Positions 33,136 to 40,801 of a stretch of 64,000 nt of DNA are shown here, in pieces. Origin of the DNA: Sphaerisporangium aureirubrum (GTDB taxonomy: Bacteria; Actinomycetota; Actinomycetes; Streptosporangiales; Streptosporangiaceae). Location of the stretch: positions 257,375-321,374 of the forward strand of contig NZ_JBHSRF010000001.1 in the NCBI RefSeq assembly GCF_042658925.1, written 5' to 3'. The notes beneath the pieces were generated by a model. It ran no database searches. It worked only from the letters and a program-made list of their open reading frames with translations, and had not been told where the DNA came from. The first letter of the stretch is position 1. Each line of letters opens with the position of its first letter. The translations under genes and the position numbers were made by a program.

Positions 33136-33918
33136 ATGACCAACAACATCGACGTCGCACCCATCGGCCTGCTCACCGGCAAGGTCGTGTTCATCACCGG
33201 CGCCAGCCGCGGCATCGGGGCGGCCGCGGCCCGGCTCTTCGCCGCCGAGGGCGCCGCCGTCGTGCTCGCCGCCCGCAGCACCGACGCCCTGGACCGCGTC
33301 GTCACCGAGGTCCGCGCCGGCGGAGGCGTCGCCGACGCCGTCACCATGGACCTCGCCGACCGTGCGAGCGTCCGCGCGGCGGTCGGCCGCGTCGAGGAGC
33401 TGCACGGACGGCTCGACGGCGCCTTCAACAACGGCGCGGCGATCCAGCACCCCGGCCCGCTCGACACCACGAGCGACGAGGACATCGACGAGCAGTTCGC
33501 GGTGAACTTCCGCTCGCACTGGACCGCCATGACCGCGCAGGCCGCACTCATGCGGCGGAACGGCGGCGGGGCGATCGTCAACAATTCGAGCATCGGCAGC
33601 CGCCGCGCGAACACCGCCCTCCCCGCGTACGGCGCCATGAAGCGCGCGCTCAACAGCATCACCGAGACCGCGGCCGTGACCTGGGGCCGTCAGGGCATCC
33701 GGGTGAACGGCATCACCCCCGGCGGCACCGCCACGGAGATGATCGACGCGTGGGAGGCCGTATCCCCGGGCATCATCGAGCGCAACAAGGCGGCGACCCC
33801 ACTCGGCCGCATGGCCGAGCCCCGCGAGGTGGCCGAGCTGGCCGCGTGGCTGCTCAGCGACCGAGCCTCGATGGTGACCGGCGCGATCGTGCCGGTGGAC
33901 GGCGGCGCGGGCGCCTGA
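33136..33918 (+). CDS. Short-chain dehydrogenase/reductase
   Basis: A 260-residue classical SDR that oxidises or reduces a small alcohol/ketone with NAD(P). The nucleotide-binding TGASRGIG (residues about 21-28), the FNNGA motif, the catalytic Ser in IVNNSSIGS and the Tyr/Lys of YGAMK are present. The terminal SMVTGAIVPVDGGAGA is standard. The substrate is not predictable. It is divergent from the MmyB-like regulator. Confidence 0.9.
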   Translation: MTNNIDVAPIGLLTGKVVFITGASRGIGAAAARLFAAEGAAVVLAARSTDALDRVVTEVRAGGGVADAVTMDLADRASVRAAVGRVEELHGRLDGAFNNGAAIQHPGPLDTTSDEDIDEQFAVNFRSHWTAMTAQAALMRRNGGGAIVNNSSIGSRRANTALPAYGAMKRALNSITETAAVTWGRQGIRVNGITPGGTATEMIDAWEAVSPGIIERNKAATPLGRMAEPREVAELAAWLLSDRASMVTGAIVPVDGGAGA

Positions 33919-34018
33919 AAAGGGGCTCCGATGTGCCTCGCCGGCCAACCCGCGGGAGTCGGCCCGCCCCGATCACTCGTGAAAGCGCTCTCTCGGACCC
34001 CAGGCGTACGGTGTCGGC

Positions 34019-34840
34019 ATGGAGCTAGCTGAGATCCGGAGATATCCGGTTAAGTCGGTTTCAGGCTGGGTGGTGGATTCGGCGGTCGTGGAGCCGTGGG
34101 GGCTGGCGGAGGACCGCCGCTGGGCCGTCGTGGACGAGTACGGGGGAGGCCACTGGGTCGGGGAGAATCCCCGGCTGCTGTCGGTCGTCGCCCGTGTCAC
34201 CGACGAGGGCGGCCTGCTGCTCGACGCGCCGGGGATGCCCCAGCTGAAGGTCCCCCCGGCCACCGGAGAAAAGTTTCCCATGCGCTTCTACGAACTGGAC
34301 TCCGCGATACTGGCCCATCCCGACGCCCACGCCTGGTTCACCCGCCTGCTCGGCAAACCCACCCGCCTGGTCTGGCTCGACGACCCCAACCGCTGCCCCG
34401 TCCCGGCCTCCCACGGCGGCCTGCCCGGCGAGGTCGTCAGCTTCGCCGGGGACGCCCCCATCCTGCTCACCTCCCGCTCCTCGCTGCGCCGCCTGGACGA
34501 CTGGATCCTCGAAGGCGCCATGGAACGCCAGGACGACCCGCCCGCCCCCCTGGACATGGCCAGATTCCGCCCCAACCTCGTGATCGACGGCGCACCCCCG
34601 TACGCCGAGGACGACTGGCGCGAGATCCGCATCGGCTCGGTCGCCTTCCGCTTCACGGAGCACTGCGACCGCTGCGCCGTCACCACCTACGACCCGGTCA
34701 CCATCGAAAAGGGCAAGGAGCCCCTACGCACCCTCGCCCGCCACCGCGGCTGGGACGGCAAGACCTGGTTCGGCATCCGCATGGTCCCCCGGGGCCGGGG
34801 CGAAATACGACTCGGCGACCCGGTCACCGTCCTGGCCTGA
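34019..34840 (+). CDS. MOSC domain protein (mARC-like)
   Basis: A 273-residue protein with an N-terminal MOSC beta-barrel (IRRYPVKSVSGWVVDSAVVE) and a C-terminal MOSC domain (about residues 140-270). The molybdenum-cofactor Cys is expected in CDRCAVTTYDP near residue 220. Such proteins (YcbX/mARC type) bind Mo-cofactor and reduce N-hydroxylated compounds. The ferredoxin partner domain found in YcbX is absent, so an external electron donor is needed. No neighbour suggests the substrate. Confidence 0.88.
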   Translation: MELAEIRRYPVKSVSGWVVDSAVVEPWGLAEDRRWAVVDEYGGGHWVGENPRLLSVVARVTDEGGLLLDAPGMPQLKVPPATGEKFPMRFYELDSAILAHPDAHAWFTRLLGKPTRLVWLDDPNRCPVPASHGGLPGEVVSFAGDAPILLTSRSSLRRLDDWILEGAMERQDDPPAPLDMARFRPNLVIDGAPPYAEDDWREIRIGSVAFRFTEHCDRCAVTTYDPVTIEKGKEPLRTLARHRGWDGKTWFGIRMVPRGRGEIRLGDPVTVLA

Positions 34841-34866
34841 ACCGGCCGGACGCCGCGGGGAGGCGG

Positions 34867-35718
34867 TCAGCCGCGGTAGGCGCTAATAGCGATCTGGACG
34901 AACGAGCGGATCAGTGGGTTCGGGTCGCCCTTGTTCCATGCCGCCACCACGCGGCTGGGCGCCATGTCGATCAGGGGGACGACGGCCAGCTCCTCGGGCG
35001 GGGTGTGGCCGAGCGGGGCCATCCCGACCGTGCCGTTCCAGAGCACGGCCTGGAGGCACTCCTGGACGGCGCGTACCACCGGGCCCTCGCGGGGCTCGCC
35101 GCCGTTCCAGTACGACCGCCAGATCGGGTCGGTGCCGTCCGGGAACTGGAACCAGTGGCGGCCGGCCAGGTCGGCCAGTTCCAGGTGGTCGTGGCAGGCC
35201 AGCGGGTCGTCGGCGCGCAGGACCGCCCCCACGGGATCGGCGCGTAGGTCGTGGACCACCAGGCCGGTCTCGTCGAACGGGCCGCGGGTCAGGGCCACGT
35301 CGACCAGGCCGGCGCGCAGGCCGCAGGTCGGGTCGGTCAGGTCGGTGTCGCGGACGTGGACCTCGACGTCCGGGTGCCGCGCACGGTACGCGGCGGCCAG
35401 CCGCGTCGCGGCCCGGTCGGTGCTGTCGCCCAGGATGCCGACGGTGATGCTCGCGGCACCGGCCGCGGCGGCCACACGGACGCGCAGCCGGTCGGCCTGG
35501 TCGAGCAGGGAGCGCGCCTCGTCCAGCAGTGCCGCCCCGGCGGGGGTGAGCGTGACGCCCGCGGGGGAGCGGTGCAACAGGACGGCTCCGATGCCGGTCT
35601 CCAGGTGCCTGATCGCCCGGCTCAGGGGAGGCTGGGTCATGTGCAACCGGGCGGCGGCTCGGCCGAAGTGGAGTTCCTCGGCGACGGCCACGAAATAGCG
35701 CAGCGAGCGTAGCTCCAT
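34867..35718 (-). CDS. LysR family transcriptional regulator
   Basis: A 283-residue LysR regulator. The N-terminal winged helix (MELRSLRYFVAVAEELHFGR, MTQPPLSRAIRHLE) spans about residues 1-60, and the substrate-binding fold (about 90-275) contains VDVALTRGPFDE and GRHWFQFPDGTDPI. It is divergent from the MBL-fold hydrolase, with the dyad GATA-N9-TATC (35729-35745) in the gap, so it probably controls that gene and itself. Confidence 0.92.
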   Translation of the reverse strand: MELRSLRYFVAVAEELHFGRAAARLHMTQPPLSRAIRHLETGIGAVLLHRSPAGVTLTPAGAALLDEARSLLDQADRLRVRVAAAAGAASITVGILGDSTDRAATRLAAAYRARHPDVEVHVRDTDLTDPTCGLRAGLVDVALTRGPFDETGLVVHDLRADPVGAVLRADDPLACHDHLELADLAGRHWFQFPDGTDPIWRSYWNGGEPREGPVVRAVQECLQAVLWNGTVGMAPLGHTPPEELAVVPLIDMAPSRVVAAWNKGDPNPLIRSFVQIAISAYRG

Positions 35719-35728
35719 GACCGGCGAC

Positions 35729-35745
35729 GATATCCGCACGGTATC
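35729..35745. promoter_or_regulatory. Candidate LysR box
   Basis: GATA-N9-TATC lies 11 bp upstream of the LysR start and 56 bp before the MBL-fold gene. The T-N11-A type dyad is what LysR regulators bind. No consensus scan was possible. Confidence 0.45.
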
Positions 35746-35800
35746 GGGACCACCTAGCCGGACTTGGACGGCCGCGCCGCCCGGGGGGTCGAATCGGAGC

Positions 35801-36712
35801 ATGACCGACGAACCTGTGACCAGCGAACCGCTGAGTGACCCCGCCGTGCGGGTCTCCGGTGCCGAGGAGATCGCCCCCGACCTGCTGGTGATCCCGAACC
35901 ACCGGGTCGCGCTGGTGCCCAACATCGGCGTCATCGGCGGCACGGACGCCGTGCTGGTCGTCGAGACGGGCATCGGCACCGCCAACGCGGAGCAGGTGCT
36001 CGCCTTCGCCTCCGAGGTGGCGAAGGGCCGACGGCTGTACCTGACCACGACGCACTTCCACCCCGAGCACGCGTTCGGCGCGCAGGTGTTCGCCGGCCGC
36101 GCCACGTACCTGGTCAACCGCGCCCAGGCGGACGACCTGAGCACGAAGGGGGCGGGCTACCTGGAGATGTTCCGGGCCTTCGGCGGCCATGTCGCCCACC
36201 GCCTCGACGGCGTACAGGTGCCCACCCCCGACGTGGTCTACGACGACGACGCCTGCGACCTGGACCTCGGCGGACGGACCGTACGGCTGCGCCCCACCGG
36301 CCGGGGCCACACGAAGGGCGACCAGGTGGTCGAGGTCCCCGACGCCGGCGTCCTGTTCACCGGGGATCTCGCCGAGACCGGCCAGTTCGCCATCTTCCCC
36401 TGGTTCCCGCCCTACGACACGGACGTCTCCGGCGTGCGCTGGCTCACGGTGATGGACCGCCTGGCCGCCACCGGACCCCGGGTGGTGGTCCCCGGCCACG
36501 GCGACCCCGGCGGCCCCCAGGTGCTCACCGACGTCCGCGACTACCTGCGCGAACTACGCGACGAGACCTGGCGCCGCCGTGACTCCGCGATGGGCGAGGC
36601 CGAGATCGTCGCCGAGGTCCGGGCACTGCTGATCGACCGGCACCCCGAGTGGGCCGGCCAGGAGTGGATCGAACGGGGCGTCGGGTGCCTCTGCGCCGAG
36701 CACGCCGTGTGA
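35801..36712 (+). CDS. MBL fold metallo-hydrolase
   Basis: A 303-residue metallo-beta-lactamase-fold protein. Metal ligands are visible in THFHPEH (the usual HxHxDH with Glu in place of Asp), GRGHTKGDQ, TGDLAE and PGHGDP. The N-terminal part VIPNHRVALVPNIGVIGGTD is typical of the fold. The Asp-to-Glu change in the HxHxDH motif occurs in some subfamilies and may shift metal preference. The substrate is unknown. It is divergent from a LysR regulator, which probably controls it. Confidence 0.85.
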   Translation: MTDEPVTSEPLSDPAVRVSGAEEIAPDLLVIPNHRVALVPNIGVIGGTDAVLVVETGIGTANAEQVLAFASEVAKGRRLYLTTTHFHPEHAFGAQVFAGRATYLVNRAQADDLSTKGAGYLEMFRAFGGHVAHRLDGVQVPTPDVVYDDDACDLDLGGRTVRLRPTGRGHTKGDQVVEVPDAGVLFTGDLAETGQFAIFPWFPPYDTDVSGVRWLTVMDRLAATGPRVVVPGHGDPGGPQVLTDVRDYLRELRDETWRRRDSAMGEAEIVAEVRALLIDRHPEWAGQEWIERGVGCLCAEHAV

Positions 36713-36829
36713 TCCCCGAAACAGCGCCCGGACCGTCGCATTTGCCGAGAGCATGTCGACCAGTGCGATGGTGCGCGTAAAGGCCCACGGTGATCGAGCC
36801 GGGCCGAGTCGAGCGAAGGAGAACCCCTC

Positions 36830-37429
36830 ATGGCTTCGACCGTGCTGTACATGTCCATGTCCCTGGACGGCTTCGTCGCCGGGCCCAACGAGAGGCTGGA
36901 CAACGGGCTGGGGGACGGCGGGGAGCGCCTTCACGAATGGACCGGCGTCATCGACGATGTGAATCAGCTGGGTACGGGCGAACGGATCGGCGCCGGCGAC
37001 CGTGAGGTCATCGACGAGTTCCTCTCCACGGGGTCGGTGCTCGCCGGCCGCGGGACGTTCGAACCGGCCGGAGGGTGGAACGGGGACCACCACGACGGCG
37101 TGCCGATCTTCATTCTCAGCCGGCATCAGCCCGAGGAACGCTTCGCGGGGTGGCCCGGGGTCACCTATCTGAGCGATCTCGGGGAGGCGGTGCGCCGGGC
37201 CAAGGAGGCGGCGGGGAAGAAGAACGTGCTGGTCCACGGGGTGGGTACCGGCCAGCGGTGTCTTCAGGCGGGGCTGCTCGACGAGATACAGATCCACCTG
37301 ATCCCGGTGCTGCTCGGGGAGGGGCGGCGGCTCTTCGAGCACCTCGGGGCCGAGCACATCGAGCTGGAGACCGTTCAGGTGGTGCGGGGGACGGAGGCGA
37401 CGCACCTGCGGTATCGCGTGCTGCGGTGA
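36830..37429 (+). CDS. Dihydrofolate-reductase/RibD-C domain family protein
   Basis: A 199-residue protein of the RibD C-terminal/DHFR-like reductase fold: LYMSMSLDGFVAGPNERLDN, VLAGRGTFEPAGGW, LVHGVGTGQRCLQAGLLDEI and IPVLLGEGRRLFEHLG. These actinobacterial proteins are NADPH-dependent reductases of unknown target, sometimes active in riboflavin- or folate-like chemistry. GAAGGAG precedes the ATG. It stands alone between the MBL-fold gene and the convergent sugar kinase. Confidence 0.85.
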   Translation: MASTVLYMSMSLDGFVAGPNERLDNGLGDGGERLHEWTGVIDDVNQLGTGERIGAGDREVIDEFLSTGSVLAGRGTFEPAGGWNGDHHDGVPIFILSRHQPEERFAGWPGVTYLSDLGEAVRRAKEAAGKKNVLVHGVGTGQRCLQAGLLDEIQIHLIPVLLGEGRRLFEHLGAEHIELETVQVVRGTEATHLRYRVLR

Positions 37430-37435
37430 CAGCGG

Positions 37436-38323
37436 TCAGAAGGTGAGCGGGGGGAGCTCGGCGCGGGTGGGGAGGCCTTGCCAGGTGCTCTGGCTGGCCA
37501 CGGTGAAGGCGGCCAGGGCGCAGCCTCGGCGGAGGCGGTCGGTGGGGTGGAGCTCTTCCAACAGGCCGCTGAGGTAGCCGGCCACGAAGGAACCGCCGGC
37601 GCCTGCCGGGTCCACCACCGTCACGGGGGCGGCCTGGGCGTCGTAGCGCATGCCGTTGACGGTGGAGCTGGCGCCTTTGCCACCTCGGGTGACCACCAGC
37701 TCGCGGATCGTTCCAATCACGGGCTCGATCAGCTGGAGTTCGTCCTGGTTGACGAACAGTACGTTGGCGCCGGTCGCCAGCTCGGTGAGGGCCTCCACGG
37801 CCTCCTGGCGGTCCATCCACAGCTGGGGACGGAAGTTCACGTCGACCGAGACGGACAGGCCGGCGTCCCTGGCCAGCTTGACGGCGTGGTGGGCGGCGCT
37901 CCAGGCGGTGCCGCTGAGGGCGGGGGTGATGCCGGTGACGTGCAGGACCTTGGCGGACTGGACGGCGCGGGCGGGGATGTCGCCGGGGCCGAGGCGGGCG
38001 CCGGCCGAGCCGCCGCGGTAGTGCACGACGTGCCCGGCGCGCCCGATGCGGCGCTGCCGCATGGCGAGGCCCGTGGCGGCGCCGGGGTCGGACTGCACGT
38101 GGGAGGCGTCGATGCCCTCGCCGCGCAGCACGGTGAGGATGCGGGCGCCGAGCTCGTCGCCGCCGACCCGTCCGAGCCAGGTCACCGAGTGGCCCAGCCG
38201 GGCGAGCCCGACGGCGGTGGTGAGCTCGGGGCCGCCGACGTCGAGACGCACCTCCGTGTCGTGGCGGATGCGGTCGGTGGAGATGACGCCGAGAGCCTCT
38301 CCGAGCGTGAACACGTCGGTCAT
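37436..38323 (-). CDS. PfkB family sugar kinase-like protein lacking catalytic Asp
   Basis: A 295-residue ribokinase/PfkB-fold protein. The N-terminal part (TLGEALGVISTDRI, GGPELTTAVGLARLGHSVTW) and the ATP-binding region match KDG/fructokinase-type enzymes. The second signature reads VVDPAGAGGSFVAGYLSG. The residue that should be the catalytic Asp of GAGD (position 244) is Gly, so phosphotransfer may be lost or impaired. The rest is intact with normal codon use. The start at ATG 38323 has no strong ribosome-binding site. No sugar-uptake gene is adjacent. Confidence 0.82.
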   Translation of the reverse strand: MTDVFTLGEALGVISTDRIRHDTEVRLDVGGPELTTAVGLARLGHSVTWLGRVGGDELGARILTVLRGEGIDASHVQSDPGAATGLAMRQRRIGRAGHVVHYRGGSAGARLGPGDIPARAVQSAKVLHVTGITPALSGTAWSAAHHAVKLARDAGLSVSVDVNFRPQLWMDRQEAVEALTELATGANVLFVNQDELQLIEPVIGTIRELVVTRGGKGASSTVNGMRYDAQAAPVTVVDPAGAGGSFVAGYLSGLLEELHPTDRLRRGCALAAFTVASQSTWQGLPTRAELPPLTF

Positions 38324-38461
38324 GTCAGGATCTTTCATGCCAGGCGGACTGCCCATCTGCGGCGCTGATGGCGGACAGCATGGCAGAGACCGATGGTCCT
38401 CACAACGAACTGTGCGATTCCCGCCGGGTACGCGGACGCCCCGGCGCCGCCGCGCGGGGTG

Positions 38462-39007
38462 TCACTCCTCGAACGCCTCGCTCACCGCCTGGCAGAAGGC
38501 TTTCAGGTCGTCGGGCATCCGGCTGGTGATCAGCCGGTTCGGCCCGCTGGTGCACACGACGACCTCCTGGTCGGTCCAGGTGGCCCCGGCGTTGGTGAGG
38601 TCGGTCCTGAGGCTCGGCCACGAGGTGAGCGCGCGGTCCCTGACCACCCCGGCCTCGATGAGCGTCCACGGCGCGTGGCAGATCGCCGCCACCGGCTTGC
38701 CCGCCTCGAAGAAGCCCCGCACGAAGTCCACGGCGTCCTCGTCCATCCGCAGGAAGTCCGGGTTGGCCACCCCGCCGGGCAGCACGAGGGCGTCGTAGTC
38801 GGCGGGCCCGGAGTCACGGACCGTGGTGTCCACGGCGAAGGTGTCCCCCCGGTCCAGGTGGTTGAACGCCTGGACGCGGCCGGGATGGGTGGAGACCAGC
38901 CGCGGGGTCCCTCCCGCCTGTTCGACGGCCCGCCATGGCTCGGTGAGCTCGACCTGCTCCACCCCCTGCGACGCCGTCAGGAAGGCGATCGTCTTACCCT
39001 GAAGCAT
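38462..39007 (-). CDS. PfpI/DJ-1 family protein (YhbO-like)
   Basis: A 181-residue class I glutamine-amidotransferase-like protein. The nucleophile elbow is AICHAPWTL with Cys-His, the acidic residue is in ASQGVEQVELTEPW, and LVLPGGVANPDFLRMDE precedes the elbow. Members act as proteases, deglycases or stress proteins; which applies here is debated in the family. An ATG at 39013 gives two extra residues. It lies between the sugar kinase and the module-b regulator. Confidence 0.88.
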   Translation of the reverse strand: MLQGKTIAFLTASQGVEQVELTEPWRAVEQAGGTPRLVSTHPGRVQAFNHLDRGDTFAVDTTVRDSGPADYDALVLPGGVANPDFLRMDEDAVDFVRGFFEAGKPVAAICHAPWTLIEAGVVRDRALTSWPSLRTDLTNAGATWTDQEVVVCTSGPNRLITSRMPDDLKAFCQAVSEAFEE

Positions 39008-39142
39008 GATCACTCCTCTGAGCTGCGGTTTTCTGTCCCTTCTTCATTAGCGGTGCCCGGCAATCCGCCGGGTATGCAAGAGGCGGACGCCGCTCCGGTG
39101 CGGCGCCCTCGGGCCGTTCCTGCTCAGAACGCGGAAAAAAAC

Positions 39143-40048
39143 TCAGAACTCGTCCAGCAGCGCGGTGAGCATCCGCCGGGACTCCGACACGGTGGCGGCC
39201 TCCACGCACAGGTGGTCCATCACCTTCATGTACGGGTCGGTCTCCTCGCGTTTGTCCAGGTACAACGCGCTGGTGAGCTGCTCCATGTACACCACGTCCG
39301 GCAGGTCGCCCTCGTGGAACCGCAGGATGCTGAACGGCCCGCCCGCCGCCGAGTGGCCGCCCTGCCCGAACGGCACCACCTGGACGGTGATGTTGGGAGC
39401 CCGCGTCATATCCAGGAGGTACTCGACCTGGGCCCGCATCACCCCGGGCCCGCCGAGCGGGCGGCGCAGCGCGGCCTCGTCCACCAGCGCCCACAGCTTC
39501 GGGCCGCCCGGTTCGATGATCCGTTGCCGGCGGGCCAGCCGCAGGTCCGTCCGGCGCTCGATCTCGTCCTCCGGCGCGCCGGAGTGGCCGAGCTTGATCA
39601 CCGCGCGGGCGTAGTCGCGGGTCTGGAGCAGGCCGGGCACGAACTGGATTTCGTAGGTGCGGATCGTGGTGGCGGCCTCCTCAAGGCCGACGTACAGCTC
39701 GAACCAGCCGGGCAGCAGGTCGCTGTACTTGTGCCACCACCCGGGCGCGTTGGCCTGCCGCGCGAGGCCGAGGAAGACCTCCCGCTCCTGGGACTCGCCC
39801 ACGCCGTACAGGGTGAGCAGGTCGGCCACGTCGCGGTCCTTGAAGCCGACCCTGCCGAGCTCGATGCGGCTGATCTTGGCCTCGGACGCACGGATGCTGT
39901 GGCCCGCTTGTTCGCGGGTGATCCCCCGGGTGGTACGCAGCCGGCGCAACTGAGCGCCGAGCAGGATGCGGAGCGCGGTGGGTCCACCCCTCGGCCGGGC
40001 GAGCATATGGATCTCGGGTGTGCCGTCCTGTCCGAGCGGCATGGCCAT
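39143..40048 (-). CDS. XRE-DUF5753 (Scr1/WhiJ-type) regulator, module b
   Basis: A 301-residue WhiJ-type regulator. The XRE domain is at about residues 22-80 (LLGAQLRRLRTTRGITREQA, ASEAKISRIELGRVGFKDRD), followed by the DUF5753 domain (QFVPGLLQTRDYARAVIKLG, ITVQVVPFGQGGHSAAGGPF). The ATG at 40048 has AAGGAG 8 bases upstream; an upstream in-frame ATG at 40108 lacks one. It is divergent from an RsbW-like ATPase, but no DUF397 gene accompanies it, so module b is incomplete. A palindrome ACCTTAGGT lies about 115 bp upstream. Confidence 0.9.
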   Translation of the reverse strand: MAMPLGQDGTPEIHMLARPRGGPTALRILLGAQLRRLRTTRGITREQAGHSIRASEAKISRIELGRVGFKDRDVADLLTLYGVGESQEREVFLGLARQANAPGWWHKYSDLLPGWFELYVGLEEAATTIRTYEIQFVPGLLQTRDYARAVIKLGHSGAPEDEIERRTDLRLARRQRIIEPGGPKLWALVDEAALRRPLGGPGVMRAQVEYLLDMTRAPNITVQVVPFGQGGHSAAGGPFSILRFHEGDLPDVVYMEQLTSALYLDKREETDPYMKVMDHLCVEAATVSESRRMLTALLDEF

Positions 40049-40161
40049 GCGGGTCGCTCCTTGGAGCCATGATTGGGTAAGCCGTCGTGTCCAATCCTGA
40101 GGCCCCATCGGGCTTCCCGACCACCCCAGAGGACCTCTTACTTCTCAGGACGGGAAAACCG

Positions 40162-40170
40162 ACCTTAGGT
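40162..40170. promoter_or_regulatory. Palindrome ACCTTAGGT upstream of module b
   Basis: Perfect 9-base palindrome in the gap between the module-b regulator and its ATPase. The same sequence, on the other strand, lies upstream of module c (61113). A candidate binding site for the WhiJ-type regulators. Confidence 0.4.
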
Positions 40171-40206
40171 GCCTATACCGGCGTTCTGCATGAAAAGTTG
40201 TAATTT

Positions 40207-40216
40207 TGCACGTGCA
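40207..40216. promoter_or_regulatory. Palindrome TGCACGTGCA upstream of module b
   Basis: Ten-base perfect palindrome in the same gap, flanked by TGCATGAAAAG and GTGCGTGCAG. It is within an AT-richer stretch (TTGTAATTTT) that looks like a promoter. Confidence 0.35.
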
Positions 40217-40303
40217 GATGTTCTTGCATCCGCCTCGTGCGTGCAGAAGGATTGACTCTCCCGCGTCATCTCCGCATCCGCGGGCACACGACGTAGTGAG
40301 GAC

Positions 40304-40801
40304 GTGATGACCGCACAACCGGTACGCCGGCAGGCCGTCGTACGAGGCGAAGCGCCCTGGTGGCTGCTTCCTTCGGCCGAGGTCGCCCTGTCCGGCCCCG
40401 CCGGCGCCGAGCTGCGGGAGCTGGGGCGTGCGGGGGCGCCGGTCAAGGCCGCGCGGGACTTCACCGCCGCCACCCTGGACGGCTGGGGCCTCACCGAGCT
40501 GTCCGCCGACGCCCGCCTCGTCGTCTCCGAGCTCGTCACCAACGCCATGCGCCACGCGGGCGAGCCAGGCGGCCTCCGCCTCTTCCACCGCTCCTCCCAC
40601 CTCGTCTGCGCCGTCTTCGACCCGGCCGAGCGACCCCCGGTCATGTCCGACACCGACGACTTCGCCGAGAGCGGCCGCGGCCTCTGGCTGGTGGACAACC
40701 TGTGCTCCTCCTGGGGCTGGCACCTGCTGGACGGCCACGGCAAACTCGTCTGGGCCTGCCTCCTCGCCCCGTACGTCACCCGCCACCGCACCCCCGCCTA
40801 G
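40304..40801 (+). CDS. RsbW/AbaA-like ATP-binding regulator, module b
   Basis: A 165-residue HATPase_c protein. SELVTNAMRHAG is the N box, and SGRGLWLVDNLCSSWGWHLL the G2/lid region. The N-terminal 40 residues are an extra Pro/Ala-rich extension absent from modules a and c. It pairs with the divergent XRE-DUF5753 gene, as in whiJ loci. GTG at 40304 or ATG at 40307 may start it. Its last 4 bp overlap the end of the convergent LuxR ATPase gene. Confidence 0.85.
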   Translation: MMTAQPVRRQAVVRGEAPWWLLPSAEVALSGPAGAELRELGRAGAPVKAARDFTAATLDGWGLTELSADARLVVSELVTNAMRHAGEPGGLRLFHRSSHLVCAVFDPAERPPVMSDTDDFAESGRGLWLVDNLCSSWGWHLLDGHGKLVWACLLAPYVTRHRTPA

